From JABDQZ01 sp050049775 (lineage in GTDB: Bacteria > Pseudomonadota > Gammaproteobacteria > Chromatiales > Chromatiaceae), in NCBI GenBank assembly GCA_050049775.1, contig JASFVP010000004.1, positions 34,721 through 98,720 on the forward strand: DNA of 64,000 bases. The letters run 5' to 3'. The notes under the pieces are model-generated. The model was not told the origin of the DNA and did no database searches. It saw nothing but the letters and a program-made list of their open reading frames with translations. Shown here piece by piece: positions 34,470 through 45,606 of this stretch. The stretch's first letter is position 1; the number at the start of each line of letters is the position of its first letter. A program made the translations under genes and the position numbers.

Positions 34470-37367
34470 TTAGTCATCCTTCCCCGGCTCAAACACATAC
34501 TTCGGTTTGAACCAGTAAATCAGCAACGGCAAGAACATCAATGCCGTGAGTACATCGAGTATCAGTGCTTCGGAGATGTACAGACTCACCGACCAGGTAT
34601 TGGCCAGTTCGGTGTTCATAAGCGGGATCATGCTGCCAAGCAAGACCACGACCGAGATCAACACGGCAGAACCGGTAGTACTCAGCGTCTTCTGCAAAGC
34701 CGTGCGCCAGTGCAGTTTGTTCTGCTGCATTTCCTCGCGCAGGCGCGACACCATGTAGACGCTGTAGTCGATACCCAGCCCCATGGCGATGCTGAGTGCC
34801 ACCTGCACGTGGAACGCGAGGTTGGCCGACCATTCCTGGATCGAGGTCATGTAACCGGCCAGGCCGTATTGTGACATCAGCGTGATGAAACACAGGCTGA
34901 TCAGGATGCCCGCGATCAGCCAGGAGCGGAACATGATCGCCGTCATGGCAAACACCGTCATCGACGTCATGGCCGGTGCATGCAGCCATTCTGCAAACGC
35001 CACATCGCGCGTCGCTTCGGTGACACCCAGGAAACCGCCAATCGCCGCCTTGCCACCCTTGATGCTTTCTTCGGTGACTATGGTCTTGCGTTCAGCGCCT
35101 TTACCGGTAACCAGAGTCTCGCCGGCTTCGATGCCGACACGCACTTTATCCATGCCGGGATCATTCTTGTGCTCTTGCAGGTAATTCTGGATATCAACAA
35201 TGGTCTGATGGCTTTTCACCGGGTCCATGGTGTTCACGAAAGCGACAATGACACCTTCATCCCAGGTGCGCGTATTGACGAAGCTATCGAGTTCACCGGC
35301 GCCACTGTTGGCCAACAGGATGCCATTGTAGAGCTGGATCATACTTGCCGGATCGGGGCGGTAGTCCGGATCATATTCATCACGATAGGCATACCAGTTA
35401 TCCTGGATGTGTTGCTGCGTCGGTGCTGCATACAGATTCATATGCTGCATTGGCGCTTCGCCATCCGGTGCGTTCAACATCATGTTGATGGTTTTGACAA
35501 ACTGGATGTAAGAGCTCGAGAAACCGATATTGGGATGTTGACGCAACCAGTCCTCGAAATCGGACAAGGCGCCCAGCACGGTGGCATCATTGAAAATACC
35601 TCGCGGCGGATCATCGATTTCATCGTAACAACGATCCGGACCAATGATACGCTCGCCATCGGCATTGCGTGAGTCTTCACCACACAGCGGCAATACACCA
35701 TTGCGCGAGCGAATCACCATGTTGGCGGTGATCGCACCCGGCATCATGTGTGACAATTTTTCCAGGTCATGGATCGGCCGGATTTTCCCATCACCGAACA
35801 GATCGCCGAGCAGGTAGGAGTCCTTGTAGGCAGCGCGCGGGTAGTTAATGCCTTTCTCCGCACCCGGCATGATGTCGAACTCATCCTGGATGCGCGCAAC
35901 CTCCGGATCGCTGCGCCCAGCTTCACCGGCCAACAAGGCGCTGACACCACGACCGAGTTCGGCGTAGTGTGCCGAGGCCCACAGTACCAGCAACACCAGT
36001 GCCACCGGCAGCCACTTCCATCGACCGGTCAACAGATTGGCAATCGAACGCCCCATGGTCTGCTCCCAGACACGTTCCCTTTCGTCTTGTTTCAGCCGCG
36101 GCGGCATCACCACCATGAGCAGCGGGATCAGGGTGGTCGTCGTCAGAATCAGGGTCGCCATGCCGAAGATGCCGAAGTAGGCGTAGGCCTTGTAAAACGA
36201 GATATCGACAAAGGAGATCGCAAAGAAGCCGTGCAGATCGGTGCCAATCGACAGGGCCGCCGGCACGATGGTGTGACGAATCGACTGTAACGCCGCCGCT
36301 TCGGGATCACGACTTTTGTGCAACTCCTGCATGTAACGCCGTGTGATTTGCATTGCATGACCGATGCCGATCGCCAGCAACAACATCGGCGTCAACACCA
36401 TCATCGTGGTCAGCTTGAACTGCGTATACCCCATCAGCCCCAGCGTCAGGACAATGGTCATACCCACGCCGAGCAGTGGCAGTACCGCACAACTCCAGTG
36501 ACGGAATTCATACCAGAGCACCAGCAGGACAATCAGCAGCGAAATGCCAAACAACCACGCCTTGTTCCAGATCTCCTCGACCATGGAGGCGAGAAAATAA
36601 GGCTCACCGGAAATCAGGAATTCCACACGATCGCCGTAACGTTGCTCATAATCTGCCAGCAACTGCTTGGCGGAACGAATCCACTCGATGTGATGGTCCT
36701 TGAGCTCGTTGTCAAAATCACCAATGATGAAACTGGCCCGGGCAAGACATTGCTGATGCACGCGTGCGACCGAGGCGTTGGAAATCCGACCGCTGTCATC
36801 CAGCAACTCACACTTGTTGCCGTCGGGATCTTCGAAATACACCAGCAGCGGCTCCATGACCGGATGCTTCTCGATGCCGGTGCGCAGATAGGCCACCTGC
36901 TGCAACCGTTCCTGTTGATCTTCAGCCAGGCCATTGGCCGGAATCAGCCGTTTGAAATCCAGATTGCCGTCTTCGGTCAGGCTCAGGTTACGCATCTTGC
37001 CTGATGCAAGACCAATAAAGTTCTCACTGTTGGCATACGGCAGCCGACTGACGTCCTGGTAAAAGTCATACAGCAACTGCACAAACCAGGGCTGGTAGAT
37101 ATCACCCTGCTTGACCTTGAGCCCCCACACCATGATGTTGCCCATGCCGTAGGTGGCTTCGGTATAGAGATTGGTAGCAATGTAACGATTGGAAAGTGGC
37201 AGCAATGAATCCGGGTCATTGCGCAGATTGACCTTGCCGACATAAAAAGTGGCCAGCACGGTAAAGGCAAACAGCAACACAATGATGGCCCAGCGATGTC
37301 TGAGCACAAAACGCGCGTAACGCTCCGGATAATTACTCGCCGCCATGCCCGGCCGCAGCGACTGCAA
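34470..37367 (-). CDS. MMPL/RND-family exporter
   Basis: 965 residues. It has the RND plan: one N-terminal helix (WAIIVLLFAFTVLATFYVG), a large periplasmic loop, five helices, a central helix, a second loop and five more helices. The MGLGIDYSVYMVSR stretch near residue 860 is the conserved helix of the second half. Members paired with a LolA-like protein, as here, are thought to move lipids or hopanoid-like molecules to the outer membrane. The partner gene lies 5 bases upstream in the same operon. Confidence 0.88.
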   Translation of the reverse strand: MQSLRPGMAASNYPERYARFVLRHRWAIIVLLFAFTVLATFYVGKVNLRNDPDSLLPLSNRYIATNLYTEATYGMGNIMVWGLKVKQGDIYQPWFVQLLYDFYQDVSRLPYANSENFIGLASGKMRNLSLTEDGNLDFKRLIPANGLAEDQQERLQQVAYLRTGIEKHPVMEPLLVYFEDPDGNKCELLDDSGRISNASVARVHQQCLARASFIIGDFDNELKDHHIEWIRSAKQLLADYEQRYGDRVEFLISGEPYFLASMVEEIWNKAWLFGISLLIVLLVLWYEFRHWSCAVLPLLGVGMTIVLTLGLMGYTQFKLTTMMVLTPMLLLAIGIGHAMQITRRYMQELHKSRDPEAAALQSIRHTIVPAALSIGTDLHGFFAISFVDISFYKAYAYFGIFGMATLILTTTTLIPLLMVVMPPRLKQDERERVWEQTMGRSIANLLTGRWKWLPVALVLLVLWASAHYAELGRGVSALLAGEAGRSDPEVARIQDEFDIMPGAEKGINYPRAAYKDSYLLGDLFGDGKIRPIHDLEKLSHMMPGAITANMVIRSRNGVLPLCGEDSRNADGERIIGPDRCYDEIDDPPRGIFNDATVLGALSDFEDWLRQHPNIGFSSSYIQFVKTINMMLNAPDGEAPMQHMNLYAAPTQQHIQDNWYAYRDEYDPDYRPDPASMIQLYNGILLANSGAGELDSFVNTRTWDEGVIVAFVNTMDPVKSHQTIVDIQNYLQEHKNDPGMDKVRVGIEAGETLVTGKGAERKTIVTEESIKGGKAAIGGFLGVTEATRDVAFAEWLHAPAMTSMTVFAMTAIMFRSWLIAGILISLCFITLMSQYGLAGYMTSIQEWSANLAFHVQVALSIAMGLGIDYSVYMVSRLREEMQQNKLHWRTALQKTLSTTGSAVLISVVVLLGSMIPLMNTELANTWSVSLYISEALILDVLTALMFLPLLIYWFKPKYVFEPGKDD

Positions 37368-37372
37368 ACGGT

Positions 37373-38323
37373 TTAGCGATGACCATATTTCCTCAGCGTG
37401 GCTTCCGACCAGAACGAGTCTTCCACATCCTGGTTTAGCAGTACGGTGCTGCGCGGCACAAACACCATGCTGTCCACACCATCATCTTCGTTGACCGCAT
37501 AGATGTAACGCGGGTAACCGATGCGCACATCCGGTTGTTCCAGTGACTGCCAGTCGACCACCACGGTTTTGACCAGCTTGCCGTCCTTGTAATACAAGGT
37601 GCGGTAGAGGAAAAAGCTTTCGGTGTCGATTTCACTGATGCGATAGTCATACCACCAGTTCTTGAATTTGGTGGTGCTCTTCACCACATACACCGGCCGT
37701 CCCTTGTGACCACATTGCGGCCCGGGCAACAGTTTGGTGTAACGATTCAGCTCCCACTTCTGCAAGTCCATCGCCAGCAGGCAGTCCTCAAACGTGCGCT
37801 GCTCCAGCAGTTCGTGTTCTTCGTGTTCCGGGCGACGCAGCACCAGCTCGCCATAGGTCAGGTTGGTGCCGCTCCAGGTGTCTTCATGCGCCGGTTCGTT
37901 CATGCGCCGCACCTTGCGCAAGGCCGGCAGCCAGATGCTCAGCACCCCGCCCTTGTCCGGATCGGCATAACTGATATACAGCACGCCAGTACCCTTGGCC
38001 TTGCCGGAACGGATGATCGCCATCTGCATTGATTCGATATCGGAATTCTGCGGCGTGCTGTTGCCATAGGTCTCAAAGGTGTTGACCAGCGGACGGCGTC
38101 CCGGCTTGCGTTTCTCACGTGGCACGCGCGTCACCACCATGGCGATGTCCTTATCGTTTTGCTTGCTCATCGCATTGTCGATGAGCTTGCCGTGTGATAC
38201 CGCATACACCTGCTGCGTGATCTGCTCGCCATTGAGCTTGCCTTCGGGATAGGGCCACGACTGTGCAGCAGCGGCCAGCCCCGGCAACAACAGCAGCAGG
38301 ATATGAAGATAACGGATTGACAT
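37373..38323 (-). CDS. Outer-membrane lipoprotein-sorting (LolA-like) protein
   Basis: 316 residues from ATG 38323 (the open frame extends to 38359 but the shorter start gives a clean signal peptide, IRYLHILLLLLPGLAAAAQ). The body has GTGVLYISYADPDKGGVLSIWLP-like beta strands, kept short here, and LGVLR-type repeats seen in the PF17131 family. It most likely binds lipid in the periplasm and works with the RND protein downstream. Confidence 0.82.
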   Translation of the reverse strand: MSIRYLHILLLLLPGLAAAAQSWPYPEGKLNGEQITQQVYAVSHGKLIDNAMSKQNDKDIAMVVTRVPREKRKPGRRPLVNTFETYGNSTPQNSDIESMQMAIIRSGKAKGTGVLYISYADPDKGGVLSIWLPALRKVRRMNEPAHEDTWSGTNLTYGELVLRRPEHEEHELLEQRTFEDCLLAMDLQKWELNRYTKLLPGPQCGHKGRPVYVVKSTTKFKNWWYDYRISEIDTESFFLYRTLYYKDGKLVKTVVVDWQSLEQPDVRIGYPRYIYAVNEDDGVDSMVFVPRSTVLLNQDVEDSFWSEATLRKYGHR

Positions 38324-38404
38324 AGCTGCAGTTTGCCACGAACCGCTGACGCACCACAAGCAAGCGGCGGCGCTGCAAAGCGGTGCAAAACCGGCGAATT
38401 CAGG

Positions 38405-40102
38405 TCAGGGCTGAGCGGTAGCGGAGAGCGGTTTCACCAGTGCCTGGCCGATGCCACGCGGATCGCTGGCGGCGTGAATTTTGCCCGACTGCCGGTCGTA
38501 AAACAGCGCCTGCATATTGCCGTAGTCGTGATCCAGCGGCTGCAGTTTGTGCCCCATCTCGCGCAGCTGCTGTTGCAATTGCTCTGACAGGGCCTTGGGT
38601 TCGAACTGCACCACATCGGGCAGGTACTGATGATGCAGCCGCGGCCGGCTGACCCAGTCCTGCGGCTGCAGGCTGTGGTCCATCTGCAGGACCGCCAGCA
38701 ACACCATGCTGATGATGCGCGAACCGCCCGGCGTACCCAGCACGGCAACGCCCTGCGGCCCGTCGACAAAGGTCGGCGACATGCTCGACAGCATGCGTTT
38801 GCCCGGCGCGATTGCATTGGCTTCGTTGCCGACCAGGCCGTACACATTGGGACTGCCGGGCCTGGCAGAGAAGTCGTCCATTTCATCATTGAGCAGCACG
38901 CCGGTACCATCGGCGACAAAACCTGAGCCAAACGGATAGTTGATGCTCAGGGTCGCGGCAACGCGGTTGCCCTGGCTGTCGATGATTGAAAAGTGCGTGG
39001 TGTCATGGCCTTCCTCGACGGCCGCTGCGGCCTGGCTGGTCGAGGCATGCTTGGGATCGATATCCGCTGCCAGCTGGCGCGCATAATCCTTGCTGGTCAG
39101 CCCGACCACATCCACGCTCACATAATCACTGTCGCCGAGAAAACGCGCGCGATCCCGATAGGCGCGGCGCATGACTTCGATGAGCAGATGCACACGCTGC
39201 GCTTCGCTCATGCCGCCAAGGTCAAACCGCTCCAGCATGTTGAACATCTGCGCCAGCACCACACCGCCCGATGACGGCAAGGCCGCCGTGGTGATCTGCA
39301 TATCGTGATAGCGGATGCGCACCGGCTCACGTTCAATCACCCGGTAGGAAGATAAATCCTGTTGCGTCCAGATACCGCCAGACCGCTGCACCGCGGTGAC
39401 CAGTTTTTGCGCCACTTCACCGGCATAAAAACCGGCACGACCCTGGTCGGCCAGCGCCTGCAGGGTATTGGCCAGATCCGGCTGTTTAATCAGGAAACCG
39501 TTTTCCGGCACTTCGTTATTGTGCAGAAAAACATTGGCTGCCGTGGGTGATGCGCGTAACGCATCCAGGCGCCAGCCCGCCATGCGCCGGTAATAGTCAT
39601 CGACGGCAAAGCCCTCGTTCGCCAGGCGGATCGCCGGCGCCAGACTGGTCGCCAGTGGCAATTGGCCATATTTTTCCGCGATGTGCGCCAGCGCGGCCGG
39701 TTCGCCCGGAATGCCGGCCGCCAGCGGACCGTCCACCGACAAACCCTTGACCACATTGCCATCGGCATCGAGATACATGTCGCGCTGCGCGTTGCCGGGC
39801 GCACGCTCACGACTGTCGACCATGACCTGCAGCCCATCGGACTGGCGCTGCAACAACCAGAAACCGCCACCGCCGATACCGGAGCTGTAGGGTTCGACTA
39901 CCGCCAACGCCGCACTGACGGCCACCGCGGCATCAAACGCATTGCCGCCTTGCTGCAAAATTTCAAAACCGGCTTCGGTAGCGAGTGGATGGGCGCTGGC
40001 GATGCCTGCCTCGCCGGCGTGCAGCGATGGCTGCGCCAGCAACAGCAGTGCAATAAAAAGGCCCCTATGCGGGGCCTTGAGAACACGACGGATACTCAAC
40101 AA
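38405..40102 (-). CDS. ggt: Gamma-glutamyltransferase
   Basis: 565 residues. A signal peptide ends near PSLHA. The precursor cleavage/nucleophile region reads GHDTTHFSIIDSQGN, in which the second Thr starts the small subunit. PGSPNVYGLVG and MLSSMSPTFV (the SS motif for substrate binding) are in place. The enzyme transfers gamma-glutamyl groups and degrades periplasmic glutathione. A terminator hairpin (40052-40078) lies inside its signal-peptide coding region, 5' of most of the gene, and probably ends the fdx transcript. Confidence 0.93.
   Translation of the reverse strand: MLSIRRVLKAPHRGLFIALLLLAQPSLHAGEAGIASAHPLATEAGFEILQQGGNAFDAAVAVSAALAVVEPYSSGIGGGGFWLLQRQSDGLQVMVDSRERAPGNAQRDMYLDADGNVVKGLSVDGPLAAGIPGEPAALAHIAEKYGQLPLATSLAPAIRLANEGFAVDDYYRRMAGWRLDALRASPTAANVFLHNNEVPENGFLIKQPDLANTLQALADQGRAGFYAGEVAQKLVTAVQRSGGIWTQQDLSSYRVIEREPVRIRYHDMQITTAALPSSGGVVLAQMFNMLERFDLGGMSEAQRVHLLIEVMRRAYRDRARFLGDSDYVSVDVVGLTSKDYARQLAADIDPKHASTSQAAAAVEEGHDTTHFSIIDSQGNRVAATLSINYPFGSGFVADGTGVLLNDEMDDFSARPGSPNVYGLVGNEANAIAPGKRMLSSMSPTFVDGPQGVAVLGTPGGSRIISMVLLAVLQMDHSLQPQDWVSRPRLHHQYLPDVVQFEPKALSEQLQQQLREMGHKLQPLDHDYGNMQALFYDRQSGKIHAASDPRGIGQALVKPLSATAQP
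40052..40078 (-). terminator. Terminator inside the 5' end of ggt
   Basis: On the minus strand AAGGCCCC, a GCATA loop and GGGGCCTT are followed by TTTTATT. The structure is strong and in the right place for the fdx gene (stop 40129). It falls within ggt codons 9-17. Confidence 0.8.
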
Positions 40103-40128
40103 CGGTAGCTGAATCGATTCAGGCCCGA

Positions 40129-40380
40129 TCAGGCAGCACCGGTCAGGTGCTTGTATTTTTCCTGCAGCTCTTCTTCGGTTTCAGTATGCTCCGGGTCAAC
40201 GATGATGCAATCGACCGGACAGACTTCAACACATTGTGAAGTTTCATAGTGACCAACGCATTCGGTGCAGAGATTCGGGTCGATCTCATAAATCTCGTCA
40301 CCCTGTGAAATCGCCTCGTTCGGACACTCCGGCTCACATACATCACAGTTAATGCATTCATCAGTAATCATTAAAGCCAT
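40129..40380 (-). CDS. fdx: 2[4Fe-4S] ferredoxin (YfhL type)
   Basis: 83 residues with eight cluster cysteines: CINCDVCEPEC in the first half and CTECVGHYETSQCVEVC in the second, with the insertion between cysteines typical of the YfhL/Alvin family. A short acidic C-terminal helix EETEEELQEKYKHL-like tail follows. It is a low-potential electron carrier of unspecified partner. The gene lies just before coaD, its standard position in Pseudomonas-like genomes. Confidence 0.94.
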   Translation of the reverse strand: MALMITDECINCDVCEPECPNEAISQGDEIYEIDPNLCTECVGHYETSQCVEVCPVDCIIVDPEHTETEEELQEKYKHLTGAA

Positions 40381-40420
40381 TTTATTCTCCTGTTAAGCTT
40401 CTGCCGGTTGCCCGGACCAG

Positions 40421-40912
40421 TCAGCCTGATTTTGTTGATCCAACTTTACTCTGCAGCGCCTGCTCGACGATGGGATGTACAAAGTCGCTGACATCACCGC
40501 CCAGCATGGCCACTTCACGCACCAGACTAGAAGAAATATAAGCATATTTTTCTGCCGGTGTCAGAAAGATGGTTTCAATTTCAGGCGCCAGCTTGCGATT
40601 CATGCCGGCCAGCTGGAATTCGTACTCGAAATCCGAAACCGCCCGCAAGCCACGCAACACCACGCGCGCCTGTTGCTGTTTGGCAAATTCTACAAGCAGA
40701 TTGTCAAAAGTAACCACGGCAACATTGGGTAAATCACTGAGCACTTCGGTGGCCAGATGCAATCTTTCCTCAATGCTGCAGACCGGCTGTTTGCCAGCAT
40801 TGACCGCAACCGCAACAATCACTTCATCAAACAGGCCTGCCGCGCGGCGCACCAGATCGCTGTGACCGTGGGTGATCGGATCGAATGTACCCGGGTAAAC
40901 CGCTTTAACCAT
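40421..40912 (-). CDS. coaD: Phosphopantetheine adenylyltransferase
   Basis: 163 residues from ATG 40912 (MVKAVYPGTFDPITHGHSDL); a longer frame to 40969 lacks support. The TxGHxD nucleotidyltransferase motif reads TFDPITHGHSDL, and ISSSLVREVAMLGGDVSDFV is the second signature. It makes dephospho-CoA from phosphopantetheine and ATP. Its gene order rsmD-coaD-fdx is conserved. Confidence 0.96.
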   Translation of the reverse strand: MVKAVYPGTFDPITHGHSDLVRRAAGLFDEVIVAVAVNAGKQPVCSIEERLHLATEVLSDLPNVAVVTFDNLLVEFAKQQQARVVLRGLRAVSDFEYEFQLAGMNRKLAPEIETIFLTPAEKYAYISSSLVREVAMLGGDVSDFVHPIVEQALQSKVGSTKSG

Positions 40913-41005
40913 TTTCTGACCGTTCGAATAGTAAGGCCACGGCGACAACCGGGCATTGATACATGACAAATTTCATAGGTTTTGTGATGTTACTGCGTCG
41001 CCGTC

Positions 41006-41584
41006 TTATTCGCCACACGCAATCAGGCTGTAGCTGACCTGGCCGGCCTGTTTATCACGCAGGATATGCCAGCCGGATGGCAGTTGCGGCAGGTCCTGGT
41101 TGCGGTCGCGTTCGATATACAGCAACGCCTGTGGCGCCAGCAAGCGAGAGGCATGCAGGGCATCGACCGCTTGCTGCAACACCGCATCGGCAAACGGCGG
41201 ATCGAGAAATACCACATCAAAGGGTTCGGCCTGGCTGGCGGCCAGCCAGTTCATGGCCGCAGCGCTGACCACCTCGACCTGCTGCTGCAGACCCAACAAG
41301 TGCACATTCTGTTGCAGCTGCTGAATCACCGCCGGATTGTTATCCAGCATCACCACCTGTCCGGCGCCGCGTGAAGCCGCTTCAAAACCCAGCGCGCCGC
41401 TGCCGGCAAACAGATCCAGGCAACGGCTGCCTGCAATGTCATGCTGCAGCCAGTTAAACAGGGTTTCACGGATGCGGTCAGCCGTCGGCCGCAGACCTTT
41501 GGCGGACGGAAAAGACAGGATACGGCCACGCATGGAACCGCCGATGATGCGCAGCCGGTTGCTGCTGCCGGGGCGTTTAGCCAT
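41006..41584 (-). CDS. rsmD: 16S rRNA (guanine-966-N2)-methyltransferase
   Basis: 192 residues. RIIGGSMRGRILSFP opens the protein, the SAM loop is DLFAGSGALGFEA and the catalytic motif is FLDPPF. It modifies G966 of 16S rRNA during 30S assembly. It is 18 bases downstream of the M16 peptidase genes on the same strand and is probably in the same transcript. Confidence 0.95.
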   Translation of the reverse strand: MAKRPGSSNRLRIIGGSMRGRILSFPSAKGLRPTADRIRETLFNWLQHDIAGSRCLDLFAGSGALGFEAASRGAGQVVMLDNNPAVIQQLQQNVHLLGLQQQVEVVSAAAMNWLAASQAEPFDVVFLDPPFADAVLQQAVDALHASRLLAPQALLYIERDRNQDLPQLPSGWHILRDKQAGQVSYSLIACGE

Positions 41585-41602
41585 CGTGACCGTGCAACAG
41601 CA

Positions 41603-42913
41603 TTATTTGCCGGGTTGTCCCACCACCACGGTGACCAGTTTGTCCGGCTGCAAGCGCCGCTCGAAAGCGTCACGAATCTGCTCGACCGTCACCGCCTCGA
41701 CCCGTTTTACAAAGGCATCGAGATAATCCAGCGGCAAATCATAAAAGCCGATCATGGCGAGGTACTGGACGATGTCCTTGTTGCTGGCGACACGCAACGG
41801 GAAGCCGCCGGTGATGTTTTGTTTGGAACGTTGCAGCTCGGCATCACTCGGGCCGTTGCGCATGTATTTCTGCAGCGTGTCTTTCAGCACCGATAATGTC
41901 TGCTCCGCCTGGGCATTCTTGGTTTGCGCGCCCATCATGAACGGCCCGGCATTGCGCATCGGTGAAAAATAACTGTAGACGCTGTAGGCCAGGCCGCGCT
42001 TTTCCCGTACTTCCACCGACAGCTGTGAAATCAGGCCGCTGCCACCGAGCACGTGATTGCCAACATACAGGGCAAAATAATCCGGGTCCTGGCGGCTGAG
42101 CACCGGCTGACCGAGCAGGATATGCGCCTGCTGGGAAGGAAATTCAATCACCACATCCTTGCCGGCCTGCGGTGCTGTCACTTTCGGCAGCGCCGGTGAG
42201 TGCTGGCCTTGCGGCAAAGCGCTGATGACACGTTCGGCAATATCCTTCGCCTGCGCCATGTCAACGGCGCCGACGATCGCAATCACGGCATTGGCACCAA
42301 CATAATAGCGTTGATGAAATTGCTGCACGGCCTGAACCGTCATGTCCGCCAGCGACTCCGGCGTACCATTGGACGGATGCGCATACGGATGTTCGCCGTA
42401 CATCTCGCGGAAAAAGGCTTTCGACGCCACGTCGGAAGGCGATTGTTGTTCCTGGCGCAACAGGATTTTCAGCGCCTGCAGATTGCGCTGCAACGCGGTA
42501 TCGCTAAAAGTCGGCCTTGCCAGGATGGCGGCGAAGGTGTCCAGCGCTGTGTTGAGCGCATTCGCTTCGGTGAGGCTGCGCAACGACACCACCGCCATGT
42601 CGCGCAATGAATCGCTGCCCAGCTCGGCGCCGACCGATTCCAGCCGCTCGGCAATCTGGTCAGCATCCCAGTCACCAGCGCCTTCCGCCAGCAAGGCGTT
42701 GGTCAGCATGGCGATGCCGGGAATGTCACCGTCGCGCGCACTGCCGGCGTCAAACACCACTCGCACATCAATCATCGGCAGGTCCGGCGCTTCGACAAAC
42801 AGGACTTTCGCGCCATTGCTGGTGTGCCAGCTCTGGATTTGCGGTGTCGCCAGCGCCGGCAGGCTGAAGCAGACCAGCAGGAAGATCAAACCGCGCATCA
42901 GATTAACCACCAT
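41603..42913 (-). CDS. M16-family peptidase-like protein without the zinc motif
   Basis: 436 residues from ATG 42913, with a signal peptide (GLIFLLVCFSLPALA). The M16 fold is recognisable (PGIAMLTNALLAEGAG, YYVGANAVIAIVGAVD, REKRGLAYSVYSYF), but the HxxEH zinc motif is absent: the corresponding place reads AMLTNALL. It is therefore the structural partner of the catalytic subunit encoded just upstream, whose stop overlaps its start by 11 bases. Such periplasmic pairs are common downstream of ftsY. Confidence 0.9.
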   Translation of the reverse strand: MVVNLMRGLIFLLVCFSLPALATPQIQSWHTSNGAKVLFVEAPDLPMIDVRVVFDAGSARDGDIPGIAMLTNALLAEGAGDWDADQIAERLESVGAELGSDSLRDMAVVSLRSLTEANALNTALDTFAAILARPTFSDTALQRNLQALKILLRQEQQSPSDVASKAFFREMYGEHPYAHPSNGTPESLADMTVQAVQQFHQRYYVGANAVIAIVGAVDMAQAKDIAERVISALPQGQHSPALPKVTAPQAGKDVVIEFPSQQAHILLGQPVLSRQDPDYFALYVGNHVLGGSGLISQLSVEVREKRGLAYSVYSYFSPMRNAGPFMMGAQTKNAQAEQTLSVLKDTLQKYMRNGPSDAELQRSKQNITGGFPLRVASNKDIVQYLAMIGFYDLPLDYLDAFVKRVEAVTVEQIRDAFERRLQPDKLVTVVVGQPGK

Positions 42914-44318
42914 GACGGCCTCCCGCACTGACACCCGGCTGGCGTCGCTGCGCCTGTTGCATCGGCAGTGGTTCGAGCACGGCGACATACAGGTTGTCAT
43001 CGGTCAGGTATTTTTGCGCCACCTGTTGCACCTGTTCTGCTGTGACCGCACGCAGCTTTCCGACGTGCTGATCGAGCAGTTGCCAGTCCAGTCCGATGGT
43101 TTCCAGCATGCCGAGTTGCATGGCCTGGTAAAAGACCGAATCCTGTTCGTACACCTTGGAAGCCACCACCTGGGTGACCACACGTTGCAGCTCCTGCTCG
43201 CTGACGGCTTCGTTGCGCAGACGTTCGATCTGCTGCTTAAAGGCGTTTTCCAGATCGGTCATGCTGTATTTGTCGGCCGGTGTGCCGTCGAGCAGCAGCA
43301 TGTCGGGCAAACGGCTGTAGGCGCTGTAATCGGCATCGGCGACCACGGCGATTTCCTGGCCACGCACCAGTTCGCGACTCAGTCGCGCGCTGTCGCCACC
43401 GTCGAGAATCGCCGCCAGCACTTCGAGGGCATACGGCTCCCAATCTTCTGCCGCATGACCGATCACCGGCGTCTTGTAACCCATGATCAGGTACGGTTGT
43501 TTGGCCGGCAGCCTGACGGTCAGGCGCAACTGACTTTTCACATCGGCTTCCTGTTGCGACTTGACCTGACTGAACGACCGGCGCGGCACCTTGCCGTAAT
43601 ATTTTTTCGCCAGTTCGTATATCTGTTTCGGATCAACATCACCCACCACCACCAGCGTGGCATTGGCCGGCGAATACCATTGCTGGTACCAGTCGCGTAA
43701 ATCCTCGATGCTCATGTCATCGAGGTCGGACATCCAGCCGATCACCGGGTTGCGGTATGGCGAACTGGGAAACGCTGCGGCGCGGAAGCGCTCAAAGGTC
43801 AGCGAAGTCGGTTTGTCTTCGGTGCGCAAGCGGCGCTCTTCCTTGACGACCTCAACTTCCTTTTTAAACTCGTTTTCATCGAGCAGCAGGTTTTGCATGC
43901 GATCGGCTTCAAGCTTGAAAGACACTTCGAGACGATCGCTTGCCAATGTCTGGAAATACGCCGTGTAGTCACGCCCGGTAAAGGCGTTTTCACGACCACC
44001 GTTGGCGGAGATGATTTCGGAAAACTCATTCGGGCCCAGATTGCTGGTGCCCTTGAACATCATGTGCTCCAGCACATGCGAGACACCGGTAATGCCGTTG
44101 TGCTCGTAGCTGGAACCGACCTTGTACCAGACCTGCGCTACGGCAATCGGTGCACGTTGATCCGGCTTGACCAGAATCTTCATGCCGTTATCGAGCTGAA
44201 ACTCGCTGACCTTGTCAGCCACCGCTACCGACTGCGCCAGCAACTGGCCGGACAGCAGTAACGCGCTCACGGCCAACATCACAACCAGCAACAGCCTGGA
44301 ATGCATACCTATTTTCAT
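42903..44318 (-). CDS. M16-family zinc metallopeptidase, catalytic
   Basis: 471 residues from ATG 44318, which has an AGAGAA ribosome-binding site and a signal peptide (LLLVVMLAVSALLLSGQLLA). The inverted zinc motif HVLEHMMFKGT with the downstream Glu (ENAFTGRDYTAYF region) is intact. It probably works in the periplasm with the inactive M16 protein that follows. The gene is divergent from ftsY. Confidence 0.92.
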   Translation of the reverse strand: MKIGMHSRLLLVVMLAVSALLLSGQLLAQSVAVADKVSEFQLDNGMKILVKPDQRAPIAVAQVWYKVGSSYEHNGITGVSHVLEHMMFKGTSNLGPNEFSEIISANGGRENAFTGRDYTAYFQTLASDRLEVSFKLEADRMQNLLLDENEFKKEVEVVKEERRLRTEDKPTSLTFERFRAAAFPSSPYRNPVIGWMSDLDDMSIEDLRDWYQQWYSPANATLVVVGDVDPKQIYELAKKYYGKVPRRSFSQVKSQQEADVKSQLRLTVRLPAKQPYLIMGYKTPVIGHAAEDWEPYALEVLAAILDGGDSARLSRELVRGQEIAVVADADYSAYSRLPDMLLLDGTPADKYSMTDLENAFKQQIERLRNEAVSEQELQRVVTQVVASKVYEQDSVFYQAMQLGMLETIGLDWQLLDQHVGKLRAVTAEQVQQVAQKYLTDDNLYVAVLEPLPMQQAQRRQPGVSAGGRHGG

Positions 44319-44458
44319 ATTGTTCTCTTTGACGGATTGACGCCGGATTGTTGCAAAGCCGGCCGGACAAGTCCAAAAGTTCGTACAAGTTTGCAACAGT
44401 TACAGGTAGAATGACCGGCAATCGACATTCTGGTTCCCTACCCCCGTTGAATTTCATC

Positions 44459-45475
<1,017 letters not shown>

Positions 45476-45606
45476 TCGCCGGCTTATCCGTACTGTAGGT
45501 ATTGAACCAACACTGTCGTACGGGTCACGCTTTGCGGCGGTCACATGCTTTATGATGATTGATCAATACAGACGCGCCACCAGAATTACGACAAGCAGGT
45601 CTTCCA

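Noticed and set aside
42342..43700. 452-codon plus-strand frame opposite the M16 peptidase genes
   Set aside because: Antisense shadow in GC-rich sequence; the opposite strand has two clear peptidases with signal peptides.
45476..45606. Promoter between ftsY and ftsE
   Set aside because: TATGAT is present near 45551, but no -35 box at a usable distance was found.
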